A stretch of 48,522 nucleotides of DNA from Pseudotabrizicola sp. (GCF_030684215.1 NZ_JAUXOV010000020.1:1-48522); one strand, 5' to 3'. Counted from the first letter of the stretch, positions 22,313 to 31,766 are shown. Notes: a model not told the origin generated them from the letters alone. Made by a program: numbers and translations.

Positions 22313-23197
22313 ATGGACATCCTGAAATGGGCGGCTGTATCGCTTGCCGCGCTCGTGGTGCTGTACGTGGGGTTTACGGCACTTGGTGCGTGGCGTTGGG
22401 GTGCTGCAACACGCGGCCTTGTCGCGCGGCTGGATGCGGCTGCGGTTTCGGGGAAGGTGGCGCCGTATGTTGCGGCAGAGCTTGCGGGTCTTCCTGCGCC
22501 TGTGCGGCGGTATTTCGAACGGGCGCTGACCGATGGTCAGCCAATCATCGGGTCGGTTGACCTTGCCGTGAACGGCACGTTCAACATGGGCCTTGAGGCG
22601 CCGCAATGGAGGCCGTTCACCTCGGATCAGCGGGTGGTGACAAACCGGCCCGGCTTTGTCTGGAACGCCCGGATCATGCTGTTCCCTTTGGTGCCGGTGC
22701 GGGTCCATGACGCTTATGTGGCGGGAGAGGGGGTCTTGCGGCCCTCTGCCCTCGGGATGGTCCCGCTGGGCGAGGTTCAGGGCGTGGGCGAAATTGCAAA
22801 GGGCGAGTTGATGCGGTGGTTCGCCGAGGCCGTGTGGTATCCAACTGCGTTGCTGCCCAGTCAGGGGGTTTTGTGGGATGCAGTGAATGCGACCTCGGCG
22901 ACAGCCACAATGACAGACGGGCCGATCACGCTTTCCATGCTGTTTCGGTTTGGCGCGGATGGGCTTGTCAGTGGCATCCGAATTGATGCGCGAGGCGCGC
23001 TGGTCAAAGGGATCAGCGTAATGATGCCGTGGGAAGGCCGGTTTCGCGACTACCGCCCCGTTGACGGCATGATGATCCCGTTTTTCGGTGAGGTGGCATG
23101 GATCACGCCACAGGGGGAGAGGCCGTATTTCCGGGGAACGGTCATTGGCGTGACCCACCAGTTTGGCAGCCCGAATGATGGACCGGCTGAAGGCTGA
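22313..23197 (+). CDS. DUF6920/DUF6544-like membrane-anchored protein
   Basis: A 294-residue protein with one N-terminal membrane segment (about residues 5-27), then a soluble domain with PAPVRRYFERAL, WNARIMLFPLVPVRVHDAY and the C-terminal MPWEGRFRDYRPVDGMMIPFFGEVAW. These features recall a family of uncharacterised membrane-anchored proteins annotated DUF6544 or DUF6920. It starts one base after the CPBP stop, so it is the last gene of that operon. Nothing about its biochemical role can be read from the sequence. Confidence 0.65.
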   Translation: MDILKWAAVSLAALVVLYVGFTALGAWRWGAATRGLVARLDAAAVSGKVAPYVAAELAGLPAPVRRYFERALTDGQPIIGSVDLAVNGTFNMGLEAPQWRPFTSDQRVVTNRPGFVWNARIMLFPLVPVRVHDAYVAGEGVLRPSALGMVPLGEVQGVGEIAKGELMRWFAEAVWYPTALLPSQGVLWDAVNATSATATMTDGPITLSMLFRFGADGLVSGIRIDARGALVKGISVMMPWEGRFRDYRPVDGMMIPFFGEVAWITPQGERPYFRGTVIGVTHQFGSPNDGPAEG

Positions 23198-23219
23198 TGC
23201 GCAGGACGCCCCGCGCACC

Positions 23220-23897
23220 CTAGCCAGTCACCAGACCATCCCCCACCACGATCTGCCGCCGGCACAGGCGCGCGATCTTTTCGTCATGGGTCGAGATGAG
23301 GAAGGTCGTGCCCTCGTCACGGTTGATCTCGGCAATCAGGTCCATCACCTGCATGGCGGACTCGCGGTCCAGATTGCCGGTGGGTTCATCCGCCAGAACC
23401 AGTTCGGGCCGGTTCATCAGCGCGCGCGCGACGGCGACGCGCTGTTTCTGGCCGCCTGACAGGTTGGTCGACGGAAAGTCGATCCGTGCGCCCAGCCCCA
23501 TGCGGGTCAGCAATTCCCGTCCGCGCGCGCGGGCCGTGGCGGTTTCGCGCCCTTCGCGCACCGCCGTAGGGAAGACCACGTTCTCCAGCGCGGTGAAGTC
23601 GGGCAGCAGGTTGTGGAACTGGAACACGAAGCCGATGTGGAGGTTGCGAAAGGTCGTGAGCGCCCGGTCTTCCGCCGCCACCAGATCCTGCCCCAGCATC
23701 ACTTGGGTGCCCGATGTCGGCTTCATCAGCGTGCCAAGGATGGTCAAGAGCGTGCTTTTGCCTGATCCCGAGGGGCCCAGCAGGGCGGCCATCTCGCCCG
23801 CCTCCAGCGTCAGTGACAGGCCGCGCAGCACGCGGGTTGCGGCCTCACCCGTTCCGAAGGTCTTGACCACATCCGTCACTTTCAACAGCGCGCTCAT
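23220..23897 (-). CDS. ABC transporter ATP-binding protein (LolD/MacB type)
   Basis: A 225-residue ATPase with Walker A GPSGSGKST (about residues 41-49), signature LSGGQKQRVAVARAL, Walker B LVLADEPTGNLD and a switch histidine in LISTHD. It belongs to the class of LolD, FtsE and MacB ATPases that power mechanotransmission rather than transmembrane import. It overlaps the permease gene by four bases and is convergent to the DUF6920-like gene. With the adaptor and permease it forms a complete tripartite-style exporter, lacking only an outer-membrane channel. Confidence 0.92.
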   Translation of the reverse strand: MSALLKVTDVVKTFGTGEAATRVLRGLSLTLEAGEMAALLGPSGSGKSTLLTILGTLMKPTSGTQVMLGQDLVAAEDRALTTFRNLHIGFVFQFHNLLPDFTALENVVFPTAVREGRETATARARGRELLTRMGLGARIDFPSTNLSGGQKQRVAVARALMNRPELVLADEPTGNLDRESAMQVMDLIAEINRDEGTTFLISTHDEKIARLCRRQIVVGDGLVTG

Positions 23898-25099
23898 TGT
23901 CCGATGGCCGTCACCGGATCGACCCGTGCCGCCGCCCGCGCGGGCAGGATAGAGGCGAGGATTGCGCCGATCACCGTCAGCGTGATGGCAAGACCGTAAG
24001 ACCCTTGGGTAATGTCCATCGGCAGGGTTCCCACCTCGAACGCGTCGCGTGACGGGAACGGCAGCAGTGCAAGATAGCCAAGAGCCGCACCCATCAGCCC
24101 GCCCATCAGCCCGATCAGCGCCCCTTGGGTGACAAACACAAAGATCACAAAGCCGCGCCCCGCGCCCATCGCCCGCATGATCCCGATCTCTGGCCTACGG
24201 CGATAGGTGGACAGCAAAAGGGCCGAAGCCACGCCGATGACAATGGTGATCAGCGCAAAAGTTTTCAGGAAGTATCCAGTCTGCGCCTGTGCATCCAGCG
24301 CCTCCATCAACTGTGCCGCCCCGTCTGTCCACGGCACAGCATCAAGCCCCGTCAAAGCGCGGATGCGCAGGGCGGTGGCGTCTGCGGCGTTCAGGTCGGC
24401 CAGTTTGATTTCGATCCTGGTCACGCCTTGCGGCAGGGCAAACAGCGTGCGCGCGGTCGGCAGGGCGACATAAATGCTGCTGCTATCCAACTGGCCATTG
24501 CCGGTGTCGAAAATCCCGCTCAGCGTCAGCACCGCCGACACCCCGCCCGACGATTGCAGCCGCAGCGTCTGGCCCAATCGCAACGACAGGTCGTCGGCCA
24601 GGCTTTGCCCAAGCACCATTAGCCCTGACCCCAGCCGTGCAGAGCCTTCGATCATATAGCCGTCCAGGTTCAGGATGGCGGACTCGCGCCCTGGTTCTAC
24701 CCCGGTCACCCCGACCTGCGCCACCTGTGCGCCCCGCGTCAGGAAACCCGCTCCGGTGATCTGCGGCGATACGGCAATCACGCCCGGGACGGCTTCGATC
24801 AGAGGTATGAAGGTCGCGGCCTCGGCCAGTGTGGCTGTGCGGGTCCGGCCCCGCTCGGTCACGGTAAGAACGTGGCCCTGGGGCGTGATCAAAATGGCCG
24901 GGTCCGGATCTTCGGCCGTGATGGTGACATGCGAGATGTCGCCAACGGTGCGCGACAGGATGAATTCTGCGAGGCCTCCGATCAGCGCCGACATGAAGAT
25001 GAAGATGAACACGCCGACAGCGACGCCAAGCACCAGCAGCCCGGTCTGCGCCTTGCTTGCGGTCAGGTAGCGCGTGGCGATCTTCAGCGCATAAATCAT
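23894..25099 (-). CDS. ABC transporter permease, FtsX/LolC-like
   Basis: A 401-residue permease with one N-terminal membrane helix (about residues 18-42), a large periplasmic domain of about 220 residues, and three C-terminal helices (about 275-295, 322-350, 370-392). This is the type VII layout of MacB, LolC/E and FtsX. The RRRPEIGIMRAMGAGRGFV coupling helix region contacts the ATPase. It overlaps the adaptor stop by one base (TGATG) and the ATPase start by four. Likely substrates are lipoproteins, peptides or lipids; none can be selected. Confidence 0.9.
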   Translation of the reverse strand: MIYALKIATRYLTASKAQTGLLVLGVAVGVFIFIFMSALIGGLAEFILSRTVGDISHVTITAEDPDPAILITPQGHVLTVTERGRTRTATLAEAATFIPLIEAVPGVIAVSPQITGAGFLTRGAQVAQVGVTGVEPGRESAILNLDGYMIEGSARLGSGLMVLGQSLADDLSLRLGQTLRLQSSGGVSAVLTLSGIFDTGNGQLDSSSIYVALPTARTLFALPQGVTRIEIKLADLNAADATALRIRALTGLDAVPWTDGAAQLMEALDAQAQTGYFLKTFALITIVIGVASALLLSTYRRRPEIGIMRAMGAGRGFVIFVFVTQGALIGLMGGLMGAALGYLALLPFPSRDAFEVGTLPMDITQGSYGLAITLTVIGAILASILPARAAARVDPVTAIGQ

Positions 25100-26343
25100 C
25101 AGGGCTGGCTCACCTGAACGGCCTGCCCGTCGCTGATGCCTGTGGCGTCATGGATCACCAGATCACCCGGTGCCAGCCCCTCGGTCACGATCAGGCGCGC
25201 GGCAGGCCAGTCGATCACCGTCACGACGCGCCGGGTGGCGATGCCTTCGGTGACGACAAACACCCAATCCTCCGCGTCGGCCGACTGGAGCGCCGCACGC
25301 GGGACCGTTAAGCCTGCGTCCTGCTGATCGACAACAATGTTTGCCGTCACTGTCAGCCCGATTGGCGCATGCACGGCCTGATCGAAGCTAAGCTTGACGG
25401 CAAGGCCACCGGTCGCTGCATCAACGCGCTGGGATACGAAGCTGACGCGTCCGGTTCGCGTTGTGGCCTCTCCCGCCAGCCGCAGAACTGCGGGAAGGCC
25501 CGCGCGAATTTGGGTGGCATAAGCCTCGTCAACATCCGTCTCGACCACGAGCTGGCTCAGGTCGGCAATTGTCAGCAAAGCCGTTGCCGGATCGACGGTC
25601 TGGCCGGGATCGACATTCAGCGCCAGAACCGTTCCTGCCATCGGGGCGAGAATGGTAAAATTGGCAAGCTGGATCTGTGCCTGATCGACCAGCGCCGTCA
25701 TGCGTGCGACTTCTTGTGCCTTTGCCAGCACGCCACTTGCGGCAGTGTCCAGCACAGACCGGGCGACGTTCTGCCCAAGGGCTTCGGTCCGCGCCAAGGT
25801 CGTGACCGCTTGATCCTGTGCAACCAAGGCGGCATCGAGGCCCGCCACGGCCTGCCGCAAGATGGCCTGTGGGGCGGCGGCATCAATCTGTGCCAGTGCC
25901 ATCCCTGCACGCACAGACTGTCCCTCCGCCACTGTCACCGATAGCAAAGGGCCACTGACGAGGGCACGCACGTCCACCGAGTGCAGCGCCGCGATGCGTC
26001 CGTTGACGGCAAGCACCCGAGTGACCGGAGCATATCCGGCGATTTCAACGGAAATCGGGACCGGCCCCGCTTCCCAGGGTTGCAGATAGAGCAGAAGTGC
26101 CAAAGCCGCAGCCACACTCGCGCCAAGGCCCCAGACCCAAAACCGCCGCGATGAGCGGGCGGGGGGTGACACGGCAGGCGTGTCCCGAACCATAGGCAGG
26201 TGCCGTGCGCCTTGGGCTAACGGCGGGGCTGCGGTGTCTTCCATAAGATCAGAGTCCGGTTCCGATTTTGACATATCCACATCCCGCTCATGGCCCTCGG
26301 GTTGCCCGGACAACACGACTGATGCGGGGTTCCAAGCAGCCAT
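25099..26343 (-). CDS. HlyD/MacA-type periplasmic adaptor
   Basis: A 414-residue membrane fusion protein. It has a hydrophilic N-terminus, one membrane anchor (about residues 67-87), a biotinyl-lipoyl half-motif (ALVSGPLLSVTVAEGQSVRAG), a helical hairpin (about 150-205), the second lipoyl half (ILAPMAGTVLALNVDPGQTV) and beta-barrel regions. With the permease and ATPase it makes a MacAB-like exporter. Start 26343 has AGG close upstream; 26274 is an alternative that would leave the Crp/Fnr-type box at 26370 at a more normal distance from the start. Confidence 0.87.
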   Translation of the reverse strand: MAAWNPASVVLSGQPEGHERDVDMSKSEPDSDLMEDTAAPPLAQGARHLPMVRDTPAVSPPARSSRRFWVWGLGASVAAALALLLYLQPWEAGPVPISVEIAGYAPVTRVLAVNGRIAALHSVDVRALVSGPLLSVTVAEGQSVRAGMALAQIDAAAPQAILRQAVAGLDAALVAQDQAVTTLARTEALGQNVARSVLDTAASGVLAKAQEVARMTALVDQAQIQLANFTILAPMAGTVLALNVDPGQTVDPATALLTIADLSQLVVETDVDEAYATQIRAGLPAVLRLAGEATTRTGRVSFVSQRVDAATGGLAVKLSFDQAVHAPIGLTVTANIVVDQQDAGLTVPRAALQSADAEDWVFVVTEGIATRRVVTVIDWPAARLIVTEGLAPGDLVIHDATGISDGQAVQVSQP

Positions 26344-26369
26344 GTTACCTGATCACCCATCCATCGGTG

Positions 26370-26383
26370 CTGATGTGTATCAG
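26370..26383. promoter_or_regulatory. Crp/Fnr-type box between the exporter and cbpA
   Basis: CTGATGTGTATCAG is a perfect inverted repeat with five-base arms around GTGT, matching the TTGAT-N4-ATCAA class except at the two outermost bases. It lies 70 bases before the cbpA start and 27-40 before the longest exporter adaptor start, between divergent genes. Confidence 0.65.
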
Positions 26384-26452
26384 CGGTGCGGCCAACCAGT
26401 CTGCTAGTCTGTGCTTTAATGTTTCCCGTGTGCATTGGTGGAAAACCGTCAG

Positions 26453-27397
26453 ATGACCACCGATCCATACCATTCCCTTGGCTTGGCTAAGTCTGCGACG
26501 CAAGATCAGATCAAGGCCGCCTACCGCAAGCTGGTCCGGACCAGCCACCCGGACCTGCACCCCGATGACGCAGGGGCCGAGGCGAGGTTCAAGGCCATCG
26601 CTGCTGCCCATGACCTGCTGAAAGACGCGGACAGGCGGGCAAGATTTGATGCGGGCGAGATTGATGCCGAAGGCGCAGAGCGCCCGCCGCGCCACTACTA
26701 TCGCGATTTTGCCGACGCTCCGGGCAATCCTTACCAGCAGGAGCGCGGATTTGACACGCAAGCGGAGTCTGGCGATGCTTTTGCCGCGTTCTTGCGTCAG
26801 CACGCACGCGGCGGCGGCGCCGATTTTGGGGGCCGGGGGTTTGCGGCTGCCGGCCCTGACCTGCGCTACACGCTTGAGGTGCCGTTTCTGGTGGCGGCAC
26901 GCGGCGGTGAGTTGCCCATCACCCTGCCAGACGGGGGCAGCGTCGCCTTGAAGATCCCACAGGGCGCGCATGACGGCCAGACATTGCGATTGCGCGCCAA
27001 GGGGGGGGCCGGTTTTGGCGGTGGTCCGTCAGGTGATGCGCTGATCATCCTGACGGTAGGGCCGCATACGGTGTTTCGGCGCGAAGGGGACGACATTCTT
27101 GTCACTTTGCCGATCACCATCGACGAAGCTGTTCTGGGGGCAAAGGTCAGCGCCCCCACGATCGCAGGGCCAGTCAGCCTGACCATTCCGAAGGGGACCA
27201 GTTCTGGCCGGGTCATGCGACTGCGCGGGCGCGGCGTTGCGCGCGCATCGGGCAAGGCTGCGGGCGATCAGTTTGTTGAACTGCGCATCGTCTTGCCCCC
27301 GGTAGTCGACGACAGCTTGCGTGCCTTCATGGCTGAATGGCGCAACACCAATTCGATAGACCCGCGTGCAGAACTGCTGAACGAGGCGATGACATGA
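26453..27397 (+). CDS. cbpA: CbpA-type DnaJ co-chaperone
   Basis: A 314-residue Hsp40. The J domain occupies residues about 5-68 with the DnaK-activating HPD at 32-34. A short linker with Gly and Phe (about 105-135) leads into two C-terminal substrate-binding beta domains (about 137-300). The zinc finger of DnaJ is absent, which defines the CbpA class. It is followed by a CbpM-like modulator, overlapping by four bases, as in Escherichia coli cbpAM. A Crp/Fnr-type box upstream suggests induction in a stress or low-oxygen state. Confidence 0.88.
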   Translation: MTTDPYHSLGLAKSATQDQIKAAYRKLVRTSHPDLHPDDAGAEARFKAIAAAHDLLKDADRRARFDAGEIDAEGAERPPRHYYRDFADAPGNPYQQERGFDTQAESGDAFAAFLRQHARGGGADFGGRGFAAAGPDLRYTLEVPFLVAARGGELPITLPDGGSVALKIPQGAHDGQTLRLRAKGGAGFGGGPSGDALIILTVGPHTVFRREGDDILVTLPITIDEAVLGAKVSAPTIAGPVSLTIPKGTSSGRVMRLRGRGVARASGKAAGDQFVELRIVLPPVVDDSLRAFMAEWRNTNSIDPRAELLNEAMT

Positions 27398-27741
27398 CTG
27401 ACCACTGCACAGAAGACGAGGTGATCGCAGCTATTCCCGGCATGACCCGACCACGGCTTGTCGCTTTTCTGCGGGCCAAGGTGGTTTTGCCGACACGGCG
27501 TCGAACGCCCGACAGCACCCCGCGCATCTTTGGCCAGATCGACATTGCCCGCATGCGCCTGCTGTGCGACCTGACCGATGGTCTTGATATCGAAGAAGAT
27601 GCGTTGGTGGTCGTCATGTCGTTGATTGACCAGTTGCACATGGCGAGGCGCGACCTGCGGGCCTTGGCCCTTGCTGTGCAAGCCGAGACACCCGAAACGC
27701 GTGCCCGGATTGGTGCCGCGTTTCGTCGCTCTCCACGTTGA
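27394..27741 (+). CDS. cbpM: CbpM-like chaperone modulator
   Basis: A 115-residue MerR-like helical protein, with EDEVIAAIPGMTRPRLVAFLRAKVVLP at the N-terminus and a helix around DIEEDALVVVMSLIDQLHMARRDLRAL. CbpM proteins bind the J domain of CbpA and inhibit it. Start 27394 overlaps the cbpA stop (ATGA), a strong sign of paired production. The assignment rests on position, size and the MerR-type pattern. Confidence 0.82.
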   Translation: MTDHCTEDEVIAAIPGMTRPRLVAFLRAKVVLPTRRRTPDSTPRIFGQIDIARMRLLCDLTDGLDIEEDALVVVMSLIDQLHMARRDLRALALAVQAETPETRARIGAAFRRSPR

Positions 27742-28164
27742 ACAGCTTTCTACTTGCTTGTTCGTGTACACGCCCCTTGCCAAGGGTAACATCGTCCCTG
27801 CCATATCGGACCAGTTGCGCCGAGACTTAATTCTGGCTGATGGTTCGGGACTTGGACGCTTTGGGTGGCGATCTGCCCGTTGATGACCTTCGTGCTGGAA
27901 TTGTTTCAACGACAACTTGGAAAAGTACCGCGACTGAATAAGCCGGCCGATATTGTTGACCAGAGCGACTTTTCGTCTGAAATTTCCTTTGCTGAACCCG
28001 CTGTCGTTGCCCACCCCGCGCCACGTTCATTCCGGATCAATCATCCATCCGCGCCGAGGCACTCGCACCCAGTTCGTGATCAAGATTGCTTCATAGGGTC
28101 AGGTGCATGTTTGCGTACCATTGATGGCTATCCCGCCCACATGATGCCCGCGCTGGCAAGCTGA
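27742..28164. other. Gap without a recognisable gene
   Basis: I find no frame here with family features, no tRNA and no clear terminator. Base composition is less GC-rich than the flanks. It marks the left border of the decayed accessory stretch 27.7-32.1 kb. Confidence 0.5.
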
Positions 28165-28350
28165 AAACCCGAGGACATCCTCAACGCCATTGAGATCCGG
28201 CAGGTCACTCCCAAGGCGCTGGATTGCTTTAGCCCGCCCCGTGCGCCGCGCATCCTGTCCCGCCCGACGCGCGAATTCACGCATCTCTACATGTGGATCG
28301 GATGCCAGTGGGTGCATGTGGTGCCGCAGGCCAATGCGCCCGAAGTGTAA
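28165..28350 (+). pseudogene. Possible C-terminal gene remnant
   Basis: From 28165 to the TAA at 28348 one frame reads about 61 residues with normal codon use (EDILNAIEIRQVTPKALDC, TREFTHLYMWIGCQWVHVV), but a stop directly precedes it and there is no suitable start with a ribosome site. It looks like the tail of a larger lost gene. I do not recognise the family. Confidence 0.35.
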
Positions 28351-28452
28351 TCATAAAGCACTGATATTGCTTGGATTTGCCTACACTGCGCGCCCCGCCA
28401 GAGCGATGGTGATTACACCAGAACGATGCAACTCACCCCCGGAGACCACGCC

Positions 28453-28680
28453 ATGACCACCCGCCGCGCGACCGACAATGCCAAAGCCCTCGACGCCTTC
28501 ATGTCCACCAAGTTCCAGATCGATGCGATGCTGGAGCGCCTGAAGTCGCTGAGCGACGACCACTTCGACACCCACCCCGACGAGATCAACTGGGGCGACG
28601 TCGGCACCTTGAACCATTACGCCAGCCTGCTGCGCCAAATCACCGACAGCGCGTTCAAGGAGGGCGAACATGCCGCTTGA
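28453..28680 (+). CDS. Small hypothetical protein
   Basis: A 75-residue acidic, helical protein (TTRRATDNAKALDAFMSTK, then NWGDVGTLNHYASLLRQITD). The start at 28453 follows cggagacc. It overlaps the next small gene by 11 bases, and together with the DUF3489 gene forms a three-gene set. I have seen such sets on accessory islands of Rhodobacterales, often near recombinases, but no recombinase survives here. Function unknown. Confidence 0.65.
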   Translation: MTTRRATDNAKALDAFMSTKFQIDAMLERLKSLSDDHFDTHPDEINWGDVGTLNHYASLLRQITDSAFKEGEHAA

Positions 28681-28894
28681 TCCCGCCCAGCGTCACCAGA
28701 TCGAACAGGATGCCATCACCGCCGCATGGGAAGCTGAACGCCTCGCCGCCTGCGAAGAAGCCATCGCGCTGCTGCGTGAGATCGCCGATCTGGAACGCAA
28801 TGACGATGGTGACGTGATCATCGGCACGGATGCCGACGGCCACAACGACCTGATGTCGCGCATTGCCGCCTTTCTTGCCGCCAACGACCAGTAG
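28670..28894 (+). CDS. Small hypothetical protein
   Basis: A 74-residue protein, acidic and mostly helical (QRHQIEQDAITAAWEAERLA), with a short loop NDDGDVIIGTDADGHND that resembles a calcium-binding acidic loop but is not a full EF hand. It overlaps the previous gene and lies 11 bases before the DUF3489 gene. No signal peptide or membrane segment. Function unknown. Confidence 0.65.
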   Translation: MPLDPAQRHQIEQDAITAAWEAERLAACEEAIALLREIADLERNDDGDVIIGTDADGHNDLMSRIAAFLAANDQ

Positions 28895-28905
28895 GGGAAC
28901 CCACC

Positions 28906-29451
28906 ATGACCAAACTGACAGAAACCCAGACTGTCATCCTCAGCGCCGGGGCCCAGCGCCCCGACAACATCGCCCTGCCGCTGCCCAAGGGGCTGGCTGG
29001 TGCGGCGGCGAAGATGGCTGTGTCAAAGATGATTGAGCACGGCTGGCTGCAGGAGGTCGACGCCAACCTGCGGTGCAATGAACCGCTTTGGCGCGAAACG
29101 GGCGATGGGCACGGCACGACGCTGGTGGTCACCGATGCCGGTCTGCTGGCCATCGGGGTCGAACCGGTGGAGGCGCAGAAGATTGCTGCCATTCACAACG
29201 GTGCTGCTGAGATGCCGGTGCCGAAGCCGCCCACCCGGCGCGAAGGGACGAAGCAGGCTATGCTGATCGCGATGCTGCTGACCTCCACAGGCGCGACGAT
29301 GGAAGAGATCGTCGCGGCGACAGGGTGGCAGGCCCACAGCGCCCGTGGTGCCATATCGGGGGCGTTAGGCAAGAAGCTCGGGCTGATCGTGACCTCGGCC
29401 AAGGAGGCGGGCAGGGGGCGGGTCTATCGGATCGACCACCCAGCAACTTGA
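28906..29451 (+). CDS. DUF3489 family protein
   Basis: A 181-residue protein. The C-terminal region (TKQAMLIAMLLTSTGATMEEIVAATGWQ, then HSARGAISGALGKKLGL and VYRIDH) is the winged-helix-like DUF3489 domain, which suggests DNA binding. The N-terminal part (LTETQTVILSAGAQRP) is also typical. The family is common on mobile islands next to DUF2924 and serine recombinase genes; those partners are missing, consistent with a decayed island. Confidence 0.82.
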   Translation: MTKLTETQTVILSAGAQRPDNIALPLPKGLAGAAAKMAVSKMIEHGWLQEVDANLRCNEPLWRETGDGHGTTLVVTDAGLLAIGVEPVEAQKIAAIHNGAAEMPVPKPPTRREGTKQAMLIAMLLTSTGATMEEIVAATGWQAHSARGAISGALGKKLGLIVTSAKEAGRGRVYRIDHPAT

Positions 29452-29468
29452 TCTAGCCTGATGGCCGG

Positions 29469-30071
29469 TCAGGTCAGCAGACGGTAGTGAACCTCAGTCG
29501 GCGTGCAGGCGGCGCCGTTAATCGGGATCATGTCTTGCGGACAAGTCGACATGACCACGATGCAGTCGAGGACCGCACGCAGGGTCACGTGATCTCCGGG
29601 CTTGCTGAGCGGCTCGCCCCACGTGATCTTGCCGTCTGGGCCGACCGGAATGTTCATCCAGAGGTTCAGGGGCGCCGGACACTCCGAGATCCGTAGATCA
29701 AGCTGCCCCAGCGCAGCCCGCAGGTTATCGGTGCAGTTGTCATGATACTGCGTGCAGCCCAGCGCGGCGTAGCGATGCACATCGCAGGCGGCGATCACCG
29801 TATCATGGCGGCCCGGCGACGTGTCTTCTTCCATGATCAGAATGGGGCGCCGCCGGTTTGTTGTCAGGCCATCGCCCTTCGCCGGAAAGATGCCCTGAAG
29901 CGTTGCATGCAGGTGTTCCATCGACATGAACTCCGACAGGTCATCGGCATTAAAGCACCAGGTATCAACCACCTGTTGACCATGGGTGTTGATGATCTGG
30001 ATCGCCTGGCCTTTTGCCAGTCGAACTGCGCGGCCCCGGCGCGCAGGCACAACCTGAAGGTCAGTCGTCAT
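29469..30071 (-). CDS. DUF1989 family protein (urea carboxylase-associated type)
   Basis: A 200-residue protein. QIINTHGQQVVDTWCFNADD near residue 25, SMEHLHATL, TCPQDM and a CDVHRYAALGC segment fit DUF1989, whose members accompany urea carboxylase and guanidine- or amine-degrading genes and have a metal-binding fold. The start at 30071 is chosen because the upstream frame loses all similarity. No urea carboxylase or amidase lies nearby, so the gene is an orphan here. The 30072-30338 gap holds no gene I recognise. Confidence 0.78.
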   Translation of the reverse strand: MTTDLQVVPARRGRAVRLAKGQAIQIINTHGQQVVDTWCFNADDLSEFMSMEHLHATLQGIFPAKGDGLTTNRRRPILIMEEDTSPGRHDTVIAACDVHRYAALGCTQYHDNCTDNLRAALGQLDLRISECPAPLNLWMNIPVGPDGKITWGEPLSKPGDHVTLRAVLDCIVVMSTCPQDMIPINGAACTPTEVHYRLLT

Positions 30072-30338
30072 CTGTCGCGTCCTTTGCCACCTGCGCTGCT
30101 GGAGAAGAATGCGCGGGATATCCCGCAATACAAACGGCGCAGCTTCAGCTTTGTTGACGGACGGAACCGGGTCAAGCCATATCGGAGAACCGCCAGATGG
30201 ATCTGCAGCTGATCCCAACAGGCTCGCAATGCCCAGGACCAGGTTCTTCGGTGAAATCTTCAGCTTTCGAATCCTGGCGATAGGGTTATCAATGGCTTGG
30301 AAGCCTTTGTTGGCCCTTGGAATTCGGATGCCTGACGT

Positions 30339-31766
30339 TTGACCTTTGACACCGCCCCTTTCCTTGCAACTTGCGTTTCGATTGATCTGGAGGTCGATCC
30401 GAAGTCTGCGCGGATCTTTGCCTTTGCGGCGGTGCGGGGTGAGGCGGCGCTGGTTCACAAGGGAGCCGTGCTGGACCCCGCGTTGGATCGGTTGGAGGCG
30501 CTCTGCGATGGGGCGGCGCATTTGCTTGGCCACAATATCCTTCGCCATGACCTGCCGCATCTGGTGGCGAACCGGGCGCGGCTGGCGGGGTTGGGGGCGG
30601 CCCCGATAGACACGCTGTGGCTGAACCCCTTGGCCTTTCCGCGCAATCCTTACCACCATCTGGTCAAGCATTATCAAGACGGGCGGCTGCAGGTCGGGCA
30701 TGTGAATGACCCCGAACAGGATGCGCGGCTGGCGCTGCAGGTGCTGTCTGATCAGATCGCGGCATTCACCCGGCTGGGGCAGGAGGCGCCGGATGCCCTG
30801 CTTGCCTATCACTATCTGACGATGCGGGGCGAGGCCTCGGCCGGGTTCGATGCGCTGTTCCGGTTCATGCGCGGCCCCGCGCCAGATGAGGCCGCAGCCC
30901 ACGCGGCCATCCGTCGCCTGCTGGACGGCCGTGCCTGCAATCACCGGCTGGAGCAGACGCTGGGCCGCCTGTCCGATCCACGCAACGGCTGGCCAATGGC
31001 CTATGCGCTGTCATGGATCTCGGTTGCAGGCGGGGATTCTGTCATGCCGCCTTGGGTCCGGTTGCAGTTTCCGCAAGCGGGGCGGATCGTGCGGCATCTG
31101 CGCGACACCAACTGCGGCGATCCGGGCTGTGCTTGGTGCGCCGAGAAGAACAACCCGAACGCCGCGCTGGAGCGCTGGTTTGGCTTTCCATCCTTCCGCC
31201 CGCAACCCGTCGATGAGATGGGCCGCCCCTTGCAGGAGCGCATCGTCGCCGAAGCGATGGCGGGCAAATCGGTGCTGGGGATCCTGCCCACCGGCACGGG
31301 GAAATCGGTTTGCTACCAGATCCCGGCGCTGTCGCGGTTTGACAAGACCGGTGCCCTGACGGTGGTGATCTCGCCGCTGGTCGCGCTGATGGCGGATCAG
31401 GTGCAGGGGTTGGCGCGGGCGGGGATTTCGGCTGCGGTCACGGTGAACGGCATGCTGTCGCTGCCCGAACGGCATGATGCGCTGGAAAAGGTGCGGATGG
31501 GCGATGCGGCGATGCTGCTGATCTCGCCCGAACAGTTGCGGTCACCGTCGATCCGGACCGTGCTGCAACAGCGCGAGGGGGTCCGCGATGGCTCCGTTCA
31601 CAACCGTTCACCTACGGTCCAGTTGCAATATATCTCACACCGTGCCATGCCGCAATCCAGCGCTAGATCGCCCTTACACGTGCAGCGTTTAACGGCCGGA
31701 GCCAGGCAAAGGCTGGAAGCTGGCCCGCAATCGCGATGCATCAGTCACAACCAGTTTTTTTGCTAG
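30339..31766 (+). pseudogene. Exonuclease-RecQ helicase, truncated in the helicase domain
   Basis: The frame codes an N-terminal 3'-5' exonuclease-like domain (SIDLEVDPKSARIFAFAAV, LLGHNILRHDLPHL), a cysteine-containing middle part (DTNCGDPGCAWC) and the start of a RecQ-type helicase: Walker A LPTGTGKSVCYQIPAL, motif Ia/Ib ISPLVALMADQV and PEQLRSPS. Similarity ends at about 31580, before the DExH box, and an unrelated tail runs to 31766. Such fusion helicases are normally well over 1,000 residues, so ATPase motifs II to VI are lost and the product should be inactive. The start codon is uncertain. Confidence 0.75.

Noticed and set aside
30072-30338. Long minus-strand extension of the DUF1989 frame to 30944
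   Set aside because: Family similarity starts at MTTDLQVV (30071); the upstream part lies opposite the helicase gene and has no family features.
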